From: UBA1660 sp964462035
Lineage (GTDB): Bacteria; Myxococcota_A; Polyangia; Polyangiales; Houyiibacteriaceae
Length of the DNA stretch: 64,000 bases
Direction of reading: 5' to 3'
Assembly (NCBI GenBank): GCA_964462035.1
Contig: CAYXAP010000022.1
Location: 59,902-123,901 of the forward strand
The notes under the pieces were generated by a model. That model made no database searches. It was not told the DNA's origin and was given only the letters and a program-made list of their open reading frames with translations. The translations under genes were made by a program, and so were the position numbers. Of this stretch, positions 41,692 to 50,104 are shown piece after piece; position 1 is the first letter of the stretch; every line of letters begins with the position of its first letter.

Positions 41692-42606
41692 ATGGACGCG
41701 TGGATTCGCGAGCTCACCGGCGCCAGCCAGGTGCTGAACCGGGAGCACCTGCAGACGTTGTGGGGTGGCTACGGGGAGATCCTCCGGGTGCGCCTCGAAG
41801 GCGGTGGCCCACCGTCGGTGATCGTCAAACACGTGACGCCGGGCGCCGGGGGCGGTCGCTCCCACGAGCGGAAGCTCCGCTCCTACGACGTCGAGCGGGC
41901 GTTCTATCGCCAGTACGCGACGCGCTGCTCGGAGGGCTGCCGGGTCGCTCGCTGTCTGGCGGCCGAGCGCACCAAGGAGGGCTGGCGTTTCCTGCTCGAG
42001 GACCTCGACGCCGCCGGCTTCGGGGGGCGCCGCAGCGCGCTCTCGAAGGCGGAGGTGATGAGCTGCCTGAGCTGGCTCGCGCGCTTCCACGCGACCTTCC
42101 TCGGCCAGCCGCCGGATCAGCTCTGGGGCCAGGGCACCTACTGGCACCTGAAGACCCGCCCCGACGAGCTGGCCGCCATCGCCGACGCGCGGCTCCGCGA
42201 CGCCGCGCCGGTGTTGGATGCCCAGCTCCGCCGAGCTCGCTTCCGGACCTTCGTCCACGGCGACGCGAAGCCGGCCAACTTCTGCTTCGGGTCGGGCGGC
42301 TCGGTGGCCGCCGTGGACTTCCAGTACGTGGGCGGCGGCTGCGGGATGAAGGACGTGGCCTACCTGCTCTTCGGTCGCCGCGGCTGGGGCGGGGGTGATG
42401 GCGGCTCGGGACCCCTGCTCGACCACTACTTCGCCGAGCTTCGCGCGGCGCTCGACCCCGAGGTGGACACCGACGCGCTCGAAGCGGAATGGCGGGCGCT
42501 CTACCCGGTGGCTCGGGCGGATTTCCACCGTTTCCTCGCCGGCTGGTCTCCGAGCCCCGGAACCGTGCGCGACTACCGCGAGGCGCTGAGCGCGGTGGGC
42601 CCATAG
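41692..42606 (+). CDS. EcKL/aminoglycoside phosphotransferase-fold kinase
   Basis: The 304-residue protein has a kinase-like fold: the Brenner motif VHGDAKPANFCFG (residues 188-200, catalytic Asp191 and the Asn at 196), and VAAVDFQYVGGGCGMKDVAY, in which Asp209 is the Mg-binding DFG equivalent. The VDFQ.....G..DVAYLL form is characteristic of the ecdysteroid-kinase-like (EcKL) and choline-kinase-like groups rather than antibiotic kinases. The N-terminal lobe has a VIVKHVTPG strand that supplies the ATP Lys. It would phosphorylate a small hydroxylated molecule. It is 138 bases before the fatty acid desaturase gene on the same strand. Confidence 0.8.
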   Translation: MDAWIRELTGASQVLNREHLQTLWGGYGEILRVRLEGGGPPSVIVKHVTPGAGGGRSHERKLRSYDVERAFYRQYATRCSEGCRVARCLAAERTKEGWRFLLEDLDAAGFGGRRSALSKAEVMSCLSWLARFHATFLGQPPDQLWGQGTYWHLKTRPDELAAIADARLRDAAPVLDAQLRRARFRTFVHGDAKPANFCFGSGGSVAAVDFQYVGGGCGMKDVAYLLFGRRGWGGGDGGSGPLLDHYFAELRAALDPEVDTDALEAEWRALYPVARADFHRFLAGWSPSPGTVRDYREALSAVGP

Positions 42607-42731
42607 CGCCGAGTGTTCGCAGCGATGCGCAGCCCTTGCACCCGGCATGGCCGAGGCGCGCCGAATCTGCGCCAGGGCACCGTCCGACCCCGTCGAATCG
42701 AGTCGGCATCGTCTTTGCTCCCGCGCGAGGC

Positions 42732-42737
42732 AGGAGG
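42732..42737 (+). promoter_or_regulatory. Ribosome-binding site that fixes the desaturase start
   Basis: AGGAGG at a seven-base spacing from the GTG at 42745. It decides this start over the ATGs upstream in the same open frame (from 42613), which lack a comparable site. Confidence 0.8.
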
Positions 42738-42744
42738 TCGACGA

Positions 42745-43713
42745 GTGCGCGAAGGAAAAGAGCTGATGCAGGCCATGCGGCCGTTCGCCAAGGAGGACCG
42801 GCGCCGGAGCTGGTGGGCTCTCGGGTCCACGCTCGCGATCCTGGTCGGGGTGCTCGTGGTCGCGGGTCTCCCGCTGCCGTGGCCGGTGCGGGCGGTCGCG
42901 TCGGTGCTCGCGGGGCTCGTCGCGGTGCGGGGCTTCATCGTCTACCACGACTTCATGCACGGGGCGCTGCTCAAGGGCTCCGGTCTCGCGAAGGCGATCA
43001 TGAGTGTCTACGGGGTGCTCGTGCTCACGCCGCCCAGGGTGTGGCGACAGACTCACAACTACCACCACGCCAACAACGCCAAGATCGTCGGCAGCCACGT
43101 CGGCTCCTACCCGGTGATGACCGTCGCGATGTGGGAGAAGGCGAGCCCTTCGGCGCGGCGCTTCTATCGGATCGCTCGCCATCCGCTGACCGTTCTCTTC
43201 GGCTACGGGGGCATCTTCCTCTACGGCATGTGCGTCTCGGGCTTCCTCCGTCGACCGCGTCGCAACTGGGACTCGGCGCTCGCGCTCCTGGTCCACGTGG
43301 CCCTCGCGATCACGCTGACGCTCACCCTCGGCTGGCAGGGGCTGCTCTTCGTGCTCGTGGTGCCGCTCTTCGTCGCGTGCGGGCTCGGTGCCTACCTCTT
43401 CTATGCGCAGCACAACTTCGAGGGGATGCACCTGCAGCCGCGCGAAGAGTGGAGCTACGCCCGCGCCGCACTCGAGTCCTCGAGCTTCATGGAGCTGGGC
43501 CCGATCATGAACTGGTTCACGGGGAACATCGGCTACCACCACGTGCACCACCTGAACCCGGCGATCCCCTTCTACCGGTTGCCCGAGGCCCACGCGGCGG
43601 TTCCCGAGCTCGCGGTGGCGCGCCGAACCACGCTCGCCCCGCGTGACATCGCCGCCTGCTTTCGGCTGAAGCTCTGGGACCCGGACCGCGGCGAGATGGT
43701 CCCGTACCCCTAG
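42745..43713 (+). CDS. Membrane fatty acid desaturase
   Basis: The 322-residue protein has two pairs of hydrophobic helices and the three histidine boxes of membrane desaturases: HDFMH (68-72), HNYHH (104-108) and a C-terminal YHHVHHLNP. HNFEGMHL is an additional conserved segment. These bind the di-iron site that introduces double bonds into acyl chains using O2 and a reductant. The start is a GTG with a perfect AGGAGG site. It follows the EcKL-like kinase gene and converges on the HEAT-like protein gene. Position and class of the double bond (delta-9, omega-3 and so on) cannot be predicted from sequence. Confidence 0.92.
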   Translation: MREGKELMQAMRPFAKEDRRRSWWALGSTLAILVGVLVVAGLPLPWPVRAVASVLAGLVAVRGFIVYHDFMHGALLKGSGLAKAIMSVYGVLVLTPPRVWRQTHNYHHANNAKIVGSHVGSYPVMTVAMWEKASPSARRFYRIARHPLTVLFGYGGIFLYGMCVSGFLRRPRRNWDSALALLVHVALAITLTLTLGWQGLLFVLVVPLFVACGLGAYLFYAQHNFEGMHLQPREEWSYARAALESSSFMELGPIMNWFTGNIGYHHVHHLNPAIPFYRLPEAHAAVPELAVARRTTLAPRDIAACFRLKLWDPDRGEMVPYP

Positions 43714-43720
43714 CTCTGCG

Positions 43721-45817
43721 CTAGCCGCGCCGGAGGGAGGAACCGCCGGAATGGATGGCCTCCATCCCATCCCAGTCGATGACGCGCTGCAGTCGATAGA
43801 GGGTGCTGTCGCCCACCGGCAGCTCGTCGTCGTCCACCAAGCGCAGCTCGATGGCGTGCGCCGCCTCGAGCGCTCGGGTGAGGGGCTCGAGGTCGGCCTC
43901 CTTCGGGCTCGCGGGGAGCGTGAAGGTGCCTAGCGGGTCGTCACCCTCGCCGTAGAGCGTGGCCTCGATGGTGTCGTCCACGAGGGCGACGTTCAGCTCG
44001 TGCTCCAGCGTGCCCTCGAGCGCGCGGATGGCCTTCTCGAGGACCCGCGTGCGGACCTCGTCGCCGGCGGCGATCGCGCTGGTGAGCGTGTCGCGGAGCG
44101 CGGGGATCGCGTCCTCGCCGAGGCTCACGAGGATCTGCCCGGTCGTGCTGACGTCGGCCCACCACTCCTTCGTCATCATCCGCTCCAGGGTGGCCGCCCG
44201 CGCGACGGAAGGATCGGCCAAGTCCATCAGCTTTCCCCGCGTGTATGGGTTCTGTAGCCCGCCGATGATCCGGCTCCGGCGCTCCAGCGGCAGTGCTTCG
44301 AGCAACGGGCGAGCGTCGTCGACGCGGTAGGACGCACGGCCGAGCAGCGGGTCCCAGCGCGGGTCGTCGAGTTGGCCGAGGGCGTCGAGCAGGCGCGCGA
44401 AGAGGAGCGCGACCTGACTCGGCGCCATGGGCGAGAGGTCGGACGCCATCGCTTGGATCGCGGCGTCGCGGTCGGCTGCGATCGAGAGCATTCGGCGGGC
44501 CAGCGGGTCCCAGCAGTTCCACTTCAACGCCGGGATGGAGCCGTTCCGCGAGTAGGCCATCGAGAGCAGGTCTTCGACGAGGGGCAGGAGCTCGTCGTCC
44601 GAGAGGGTCGCGAGCACCGCCTCCGAGGTCGCGAGCTCGGGTGCCTTGACCTCGTCCAACCAGAGCCAGAGCGGCCGGGTTCGCCCATCGACCGTGACCT
44701 CGCGGTCCAACGGGCCGCCGCCCTCCAGGTAGCGGCGCATCGCCTCGGGCCGAACCCATGGGATCCCGCGCACGGGGATCGGCAGGCCGAAGTCGACCGT
44801 GAGCTGGAGCACCGAGCGTTGGGCGTCCGTGAGCTCGCTGGCCAAGACCGGATCCGCACGACCGGCGAGCTCCCCGAAGGTGCCGCGAGCGACCACCCCG
44901 ACCAATGCGCGCAGCGGGCGGTCTTCCGGGCTCTCGGTCCAAGGCTTCGATGGCTCCGGGTCGAGGGTTCGCCGTGGGAAGTCGTGGGGTGGAGAGAGCT
45001 CGTCGCCGCGCTCCAGCCGAGCACGCAGGACGCCGAGCGTTCGGCCCACCACGGCTTCCTCGGCCTCGTCCAAGGCTCCGATGAGTGCCGCGGCCGCCAG
45101 CTCCACCAGGTCGCCCCAGGGGAAGTCGCCCGCGAAGCGTTCGGTTGCCGGCAACGCTGCCGCCGCTTCCAACATCGAGAGCGGGAGGTCGTCACTCCGC
45201 CAGCAGAGCCCCACCGCGACGGCGGCGCGGACGGCGGGGTGGGGGTGGTCGGCGTGCGCGCGTAGCGCGGCTGGGTCGTCACCGAGCTTCGCCCGGGCGA
45301 GCGTTCGGCTCGCCAGCGCTCGCGGGTCGGCCTCGGGGGCTCCGAGCCCATCGACCGCTGGTAAGTGACCGAGCTCGGCCACCAGTCGAGCAGCGGACGC
45401 CCGCACCCGCGGATCGGCGTCGGCCACCAGCACGCCCAACGCGTCCGCACGCTCTCGGATCGCCGCGATGGTCTCCTTTCCCTCCGGTTGCTCCGGCGAC
45501 GCGGGCGTCGAGCGGAAGGCGTAGGGGTCCCAGCCGATCAGCCCTACCGGCTCGGGGCCGCAGAGCTCCGCGAGGAAGTCGATCACCACCTCGCGCGAGG
45601 CGACGGCGGGTGCGGTGGCGAGCTCGACGAGAAAGGGAACGGCCGGGGGCGCCGCCGGATAGTACGTGGCGCCCTGATGGAAGATGTGCGCTTCGAGGGT
45701 CCCGACCGCCCGAGGCTCACCGTCGGCGATCGCTCGCAGGAGGTCGGGCACGTCCACCGCAGGGCCGTAGGCGTCTTCCAGCGAAGACCAGTCGATCGAG
45801 TCCAGATCGTCGAGCAT
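43721..45817 (-). CDS. Large HEAT-like repeat protein, family A of two paralogues
   Basis: The 698-residue, mostly helical protein has no signal peptide and is built of HEAT/PBS-lyase-like repeats (e.g. DPRVRASAARLVAELG, HPAVRAAVAVGLC). The N-terminus shares a distinctive module with the protein at 53421-55004: IDW, then a Pro and Leu/Ile region, then L(x)n HQG, then an AVPFL segment. That shared pattern defines a family I cannot name; similar proteins in actinobacteria and myxobacteria are annotated only as HEAT-repeat proteins. They could be scaffolds or immunity-type proteins. The 3' end converges on the desaturase gene. The 172-base gap upstream is shared with the RRM gene. Confidence 0.7.
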   Translation of the reverse strand: MLDDLDSIDWSSLEDAYGPAVDVPDLLRAIADGEPRAVGTLEAHIFHQGATYYPAAPPAVPFLVELATAPAVASREVVIDFLAELCGPEPVGLIGWDPYAFRSTPASPEQPEGKETIAAIRERADALGVLVADADPRVRASAARLVAELGHLPAVDGLGAPEADPRALASRTLARAKLGDDPAALRAHADHPHPAVRAAVAVGLCWRSDDLPLSMLEAAAALPATERFAGDFPWGDLVELAAAALIGALDEAEEAVVGRTLGVLRARLERGDELSPPHDFPRRTLDPEPSKPWTESPEDRPLRALVGVVARGTFGELAGRADPVLASELTDAQRSVLQLTVDFGLPIPVRGIPWVRPEAMRRYLEGGGPLDREVTVDGRTRPLWLWLDEVKAPELATSEAVLATLSDDELLPLVEDLLSMAYSRNGSIPALKWNCWDPLARRMLSIAADRDAAIQAMASDLSPMAPSQVALLFARLLDALGQLDDPRWDPLLGRASYRVDDARPLLEALPLERRSRIIGGLQNPYTRGKLMDLADPSVARAATLERMMTKEWWADVSTTGQILVSLGEDAIPALRDTLTSAIAAGDEVRTRVLEKAIRALEGTLEHELNVALVDDTIEATLYGEGDDPLGTFTLPASPKEADLEPLTRALEAAHAIELRLVDDDELPVGDSTLYRLQRVIDWDGMEAIHSGGSSLRRG

Positions 45818-45989
45818 TTCACCCCCTTTGCGCGGAGCCTACGCCCGGGGATCGCGATTTGCCACGTTGCGAGTTGGCCCGGAAGTGGCAGGCTGTGGCC
45901 GTTCAACCCCCAAACAGAGAATCGAGCGTCCCCATCTTTCGAAACACACACGGCCTAATCATCCCCAACCTCAACATCGGGCGGACTCG

Positions 45990-46448
45990 ATGAGCTCCTC
46001 GTTCTCCAAGCGGGCTCGCGAGCAGAAGAAGGCCGAGAAGCGCCGTGAGAAGCGCCGTCGGCGCGACGAGAAGCGCGACATGGATCCGGCCGAGCCGGAG
46101 ATCGTCTCGCAGGAAGACATCGTCGGCGGCCTGATGTCGCCCGAGGAAGTGCTCCGAGATCTCCACGCCGGACCCAGCGCGGGCCGCAGCGCGGCGCCGA
46201 TCCCGTCGAAGCTCTTCATCGGTAGCCTCAGCGACAGCACGACCAACGCGTCGCTGCTCGCGCACTTCGAGGCCGACTTCCAGATCGACGAGGCCGTCGT
46301 GATCAAGGACCGGGACACCGGGATGTCGCGGAACTTCGGTTTCGTGACCGTGACCGATCGCAAGGACGCGGCCGCCGTCATCGAGCAGCTGCACCGCAGC
46401 GAGCTCGACGGCCGAGAGATCGTCGTCCGCGTCGCGACCGAGCGCTAG
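45990..46448 (+). CDS. RRM-domain RNA-binding protein
   Basis: The ATG at 45990 gives a 152-residue protein. The first 60 residues are a basic KREKRRRRDEKRD-type tail with a Met/Glu-rich stretch. The second half is a canonical RNA-recognition motif: RNP2 KLFIGSL and RNP1 RNFGFVTV, with the RRM's alternating structure intact. It resembles cyanobacterial and myxobacterial Rbp proteins that bind RNA, here with an extra basic N-terminus. Regulation may include the divergent promoter region shared with the HEAT-like gene. It overlaps the convergent Rieske gene by four bases. Confidence 0.9.
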   Translation: MSSSFSKRAREQKKAEKRREKRRRRDEKRDMDPAEPEIVSQEDIVGGLMSPEEVLRDLHAGPSAGRSAAPIPSKLFIGSLSDSTTNASLLAHFEADFQIDEAVVIKDRDTGMSRNFGFVTVTDRKDAAAVIEQLHRSELDGREIVVRVATER

Positions 46449-47548
46449 GCGCTCGCCCGAACGGCTTCCAGCGAGACGTCTGGAAGCCGGTCGGCGTCGG
46501 CCAGCGTGAGGTAGGGATCGCCGCTCGGATAGAACTGCTCCGCCCACTTGCGGAAGTCGACCACCGAGCGGTCGAGCCCCTTGCGCTCGGAGCGGTGGAT
46601 CTTGTGGTGCCACACGTCGCGGTCCTCGAGCTGCACGGCGACGACGTCGTCGAACATCAGCTTGGTGAAGAGCTCGGCGACCGGTCGCTGCATCTTGGCC
46701 TGTAGCCAGCCGCTGCCGGGCAGCCGGTGGAAGCCGGGGAGGAAGGTCCCGAAGTCCTGGATCTCCTCGAAGGCCGTGATGATGCGGAGCACGGTCTCGT
46801 GCTCGTTCAGCGGCGTGCCGCACGCGAGGTACTGGTTCACCACGCCGACCTTGTAGAGGTCGCAGCGCGCCGCGAGGAACCCGAGCCCGTTCATCGCGAT
46901 GTCCACCTCCGCGGCGAGCAGGTCGCGCTGCATCTGGCGACCGGAGCTCTCCTCGAAGATCTTGCCCTTCAGCGTCGTGCGGAAGACGTGGGGTCGTTCG
47001 GGGTCCGCTTCCGCGCGAAGCATGCGGAAGTTGTTGTGGTGCAGGAAGCGGAAGTGCCGCAGGTCCGAGCCGTTCTCCGCGAGCTCCTGAGGATGGGTGC
47101 GCATGGTGACGCTCGTCGAGCGCGTCGACACCAGTGGGTGATCCCAGAGCTGCAGCCGGAAGCTCGGCGGCCGGCCGAGGTAGTCGTACCAGACGAAGAG
47201 GTGGTCCATGACCACGTCGGTGTGCAGTGTTCGGGCCCGTAGCTTGGGCACACCCTTGCTCTCGGGGACCTTCGCGCAGCGGCCGTCGGTGCCGAACTCG
47301 AAGCCATGGAAGGGGCACTGCACGTGCTCGCCCACGACCTTGCCGCCGTGGCCGAAGTTCGCGCCCATGTGCGGGCAGTAGGCCTCCATCGCCGCGAGCT
47401 CGCCGCTCTCGGTGCGGAAGTAGACGATGTCCTCGCCGCAGAGCGAGAAGCGCTTCAGCTCACCCGCCGCGAGCGTTCGGACATCATCGATGCAGTACCA
47501 GGCACTGGGGTACGGAAAGAGGGGTCGATCGCCCTTGATCTGCTTCAC
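46445..47548 (-). CDS. Rieske non-haem iron oxygenase (DAF-36/KshA-like)
   Basis: The 367-residue protein has an N-terminal Rieske [2Fe-2S] domain: CPHMGANF (Cys58, His60) and CPFHGFEF (Cys78, His81). The catalytic domain has ENGSDLRHFRFLH (158-170), the 2-His-1-carboxylate site (Asp162, His165, His170) with the Asn that bridges to the cluster. This pattern matches the cholesterol 7-desaturase (Neverland/DAF-36) and ketosteroid hydroxylase group better than aromatic dioxygenases. It needs a reductase partner, not seen nearby. A steroid or other hydrophobic substrate is likely but unproven. It is 27 bases after the transglutaminase-like gene on the same strand. Confidence 0.88.
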   Translation of the reverse strand: MKQIKGDRPLFPYPSAWYCIDDVRTLAAGELKRFSLCGEDIVYFRTESGELAAMEAYCPHMGANFGHGGKVVGEHVQCPFHGFEFGTDGRCAKVPESKGVPKLRARTLHTDVVMDHLFVWYDYLGRPPSFRLQLWDHPLVSTRSTSVTMRTHPQELAENGSDLRHFRFLHHNNFRMLRAEADPERPHVFRTTLKGKIFEESSGRQMQRDLLAAEVDIAMNGLGFLAARCDLYKVGVVNQYLACGTPLNEHETVLRIITAFEEIQDFGTFLPGFHRLPGSGWLQAKMQRPVAELFTKLMFDDVVAVQLEDRDVWHHKIHRSERKGLDRSVVDFRKWAEQFYPSGDPYLTLADADRLPDVSLEAVRASA

Positions 47549-47575
47549 CGTGCGGACCTCCTTCGGAAGGCTCGG

Positions 47576-48364
47576 TCACCTACATGACCCCCTCCGGGTA
47601 GAACATGTATCACGAGCTTCGCGCCGATGCCGGACTTCGGCCGCAGCCCGGGAGGTCCGGCCATTTCGGGTGCCGCGAACTCGCGCCACCGTTCGGTTCA
47701 TCAGGTGACGGAAGACGTGGACGAAGAGCCAGCGGCGCAACCCGCTGAGGTTCGTCCCCTGGGCTTCGTAGAAGGCGTCGGGGTCGTCGAAGACCCCGAA
47801 GTCGTCCGCGATTCCGTCCCGCTGGATGTAGGTGGCGCGACCGCACCAGTCGACCTCGGGTCGCTGCAGGTTCGGGGTGGCGGCGCCGTAGCCGCAGAAC
47901 GCGTCGGCGTCGGGGAAGCGAGCCTGGAGCGCGGACAGGTAGGTGCCGTCGAGGATGAAGCCTTCGAGCGGGATCCACTCGCCGCCGAAGCGGACCTCGA
48001 CCCAGCTGTGGAGGATGCGCGCGGGCGCGATGGGAAAGAGCCAGGCCGGGATCGCCCCCTTCTGCAGTGCCTTGTCGATGGTGAAGCCGTGGAAGCGGCA
48101 CGGGATCTCGAGCGCTCGCAGCAGCGCCATCAGCAGGTTGCCCTTGGTGTTGCACTGGCCGTAGCCATCGCGGAGCACGGCGCTGGCGGGTAGGTCGTCG
48201 GAGGCGTTGTAGCCGAAGGCGATCTCGTCCTTCACGAACGAGTAGGCGGCCCCGATGCGTTCGTACGCGCTCGGTGTGCGCCAACCGCGTTGGTCGACGA
48301 GGGCACGGATCTCGGGGTGATCGATGTCGAGGATGCGCGTGGCGCGCAGGTGGTCGGGTTCCAT
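47576..48364 (-). CDS. Transglutaminase-like (papain-fold) protein
   Basis: The 262-residue protein has the transglutaminase-like core: Cys71 in DGYGQCNTKGNLLMALLRA, His119 in ILHSWVEV and an acidic residue in PLEGFILD (Glu134 or Asp139). These form the Cys-His-Asp/Glu triad of the superfamily, which includes peptidases, crosslinkers and peptide N-glycanases. No signal peptide is present. The C-terminal ~30 residues are Arg/Thr-rich with several Cys and read less like a folded domain. It lies between the AraC regulator gene and the Rieske gene on the same strand with short gaps, so it may be co-transcribed with both. Confidence 0.8.
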   Translation of the reverse strand: MEPDHLRATRILDIDHPEIRALVDQRGWRTPSAYERIGAAYSFVKDEIAFGYNASDDLPASAVLRDGYGQCNTKGNLLMALLRALEIPCRFHGFTIDKALQKGAIPAWLFPIAPARILHSWVEVRFGGEWIPLEGFILDGTYLSALQARFPDADAFCGYGAATPNLQRPEVDWCGRATYIQRDGIADDFGVFDDPDAFYEAQGTNLSGLRRWLFVHVFRHLMNRTVARVRGTRNGRTSRAAAEVRHRREARDTCSTRRGSCR

Positions 48365-48391
48365 GCCTCCACCCTGGGCCCGCGGTGGGGC

Positions 48392-49108
48392 TCAGCCTTG
48401 AACGAGGCGGCTGAATCCGAGCGCGCGGGAGGGCGTGAATCCGAAGAGCGCCTTGAACTGGCGTGAGAGGTGCGCCGAGTCCGCGTACCCCGCGCCGTGC
48501 GCGGCCTCGGTCAGCGTCGCGCCACGCAGCGCCAGGCTGGCGGCGACGAGCGCACGCCGCCACACGAGGTAGCTGCGCCAGGAGCTGCCGACCTCGTCGG
48601 TGAAGAGATGGCGGAAGCGACTCTCGGAGAGGTGCACGAGAGGCAGTGCGTCGGCGATCGAGACTTCTGGCCAGCGTTCGCTCGCTTCGAGCTCGTCGAG
48701 CCAAACGAGGACCCGCGCGATCCGCTCGTCGGTGGAGCGCGGCGTGAGCTCGCCGGTGAGCGGGGGGAGCATCGCCTCCGGCTCGTCCAGCATCGTGAGG
48801 GGCGTCTCGGCGACGACCGCCACCTCCGCGCTCGCGAGCCAGCGCTCGCGAATCGCGCGGGCGGCGCGTCCCTCTGGCTCGAGCAGACAGAGCAGTCCCC
48901 GTTCCAGCCGCAACGCGTGACGCACGCCACCCTCCACGGCGAGCACGCCGCCGGAGAACGGCTCGCCGGTGGTCAGCAGCGCTCGCTCTCCGACCGCCCA
49001 GGTGAGCTGCATCGCGTGGTGCGCGTGCGGCGCGTTGTCGACGATCCGTCCGCTCAGGAACACCGCGTCGTTCGTGCGACGGACGGCAATCGCGCTGGGC
49101 TCGCTCAC
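48392..49108 (-). CDS. AraC-family transcriptional regulator
   Basis: From the GTG at 49108 the product is 238 residues. The first 130 residues form a short cupin-like effector domain. The C-terminal region has the two helix-turn-helix motifs of AraC proteins (HLSESRFRHLFTDEVGSSWR and TLTEAAHGAGYADSAHLSRQ) followed by FKALFGFTPSRALGFSRLV. No ribosome-binding site marks the start clearly. It lies upstream of the transglutaminase-like and Rieske genes on the same strand and probably controls them. It is divergent from the ankyrin-repeat gene; the interval between starts is 79 bases. Confidence 0.85.
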   Translation of the reverse strand: MSEPSAIAVRRTNDAVFLSGRIVDNAPHAHHAMQLTWAVGERALLTTGEPFSGGVLAVEGGVRHALRLERGLLCLLEPEGRAARAIRERWLASAEVAVVAETPLTMLDEPEAMLPPLTGELTPRSTDERIARVLVWLDELEASERWPEVSIADALPLVHLSESRFRHLFTDEVGSSWRSYLVWRRALVAASLALRGATLTEAAHGAGYADSAHLSRQFKALFGFTPSRALGFSRLVQG

Positions 49109-49187
49109 ACACTTTGGATGCCATGGGCCGCCATCGCTCGCCACGTGGGTGCTGACGAAGGCCGAGCGAGCGCGGTACGCTCGGCTG

Positions 49188-50102
49188 GTGAGTGCCCCAG
49201 ACCCGCAGACCGCCGTCCGCAACGGTGACGTCACGAGCGTCCGGGCCTGGCTCGATGACGGGGGCGACCCGAACGAGGGGCTGGGCAACGAGAGCATTCC
49301 GCCCCTCGCGCTGGCGTGCGCAGCGGGCGCGGAAGAGGTGATCCAGCTCCTGCTCGAGCGAGGCGCAGAGGTGTCGGCGGAGGCGCTGCGCAGGGTCGCC
49401 GGGTTCGTCGAGCCCGATGGGGTGCGCGCCCTCTTGGCGCTCCGCGACGAGTGGGATCCGGCGGTGGTGCAGGCGGCATTCCTGGCCGCGGCTCGCTTCC
49501 ATCGGGGAGCCTGCGCAGAGCTCTTGGCCGAGCACGTCGGCGCGTGGGACTTCGCCGTGGCCGACGGCCTCTCCCCGGCCGCGTCGATGGCGCTCGAGGG
49601 GTATTGGTTTGCGCTCGAGCGCATGCCGGAGTGCGACGAGCTCCTGAGCGCACCGCTCCACCCATCGGTGGTCGAGCGGCTCCGCACGAGCAACCTCAAG
49701 CTTCGCGACGAGGCCAACGGCGTGGACCTGGCCTTGGCCAAGCTGCGGGCCCTCGAGCGCTACGTGACCAGCACCAAGCGTAGTCAGGGCTACGTGGACG
49801 AGCGGTCGCTCGACCACCTGCGCTGTCTCCGTGAGACGAAGAAGCGGCTCCCGAAGCTCGCGCCCGGCGCGTGGGCGGCGTCGCAGGGCGAGGCCGGCTC
49901 CGAGAGCGGAGGGGCGGCGGGCGACGCAGACGAGGGCGACCGAGTCGTGATCCTGCGCGGACGAAAGAGTGTCGGCGCGCAGGGGACGGTGTTCTGGAAG
50001 GGCAAGAGCAAGCACGGGCCTGGTACCCGGCTCGGGGTTCGAACCGACGATGGCCAGAAGGTCTTCGTAGGCCTCGACGATGTCGACGTGGTCGAGGAGT
50101 GA
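49188..50102 (+). CDS. Ankyrin-repeat protein with C-terminal SH3/KOW-like domain
   Basis: The GTG at 49188 gives 304 residues; the open frame continues upstream but with no coding character. The first 100 residues show degenerate ankyrin repeats (VRNGDVTSVRAWLDDGGDPN, PPLALACAAGAEEVIQLLLE). A middle helical region follows. The last 60 residues (DRVVILRGRKSVGAQGTVFW, ending with a DVDVV strand) read as an SH3/KOW-like barrel. It is coupled to the next gene, two bases from stop to start, so the two proteins probably work together. No catalytic residues are visible. Confidence 0.7.
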   Translation: MSAPDPQTAVRNGDVTSVRAWLDDGGDPNEGLGNESIPPLALACAAGAEEVIQLLLERGAEVSAEALRRVAGFVEPDGVRALLALRDEWDPAVVQAAFLAAARFHRGACAELLAEHVGAWDFAVADGLSPAASMALEGYWFALERMPECDELLSAPLHPSVVERLRTSNLKLRDEANGVDLALAKLRALERYVTSTKRSQGYVDERSLDHLRCLRETKKRLPKLAPGAWAASQGEAGSESGGAAGDADEGDRVVILRGRKSVGAQGTVFWKGKSKHGPGTRLGVRTDDGQKVFVGLDDVDVVEE

Positions 50103-50104
50103 AC

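Noticed and set aside
41650..43770. A 706-codon minus-strand frame across the kinase and desaturase genes
   Set aside because: It is antisense to two genes with clear active-site motifs and has the Arg/Val/Glu/His bias of shadow frames.
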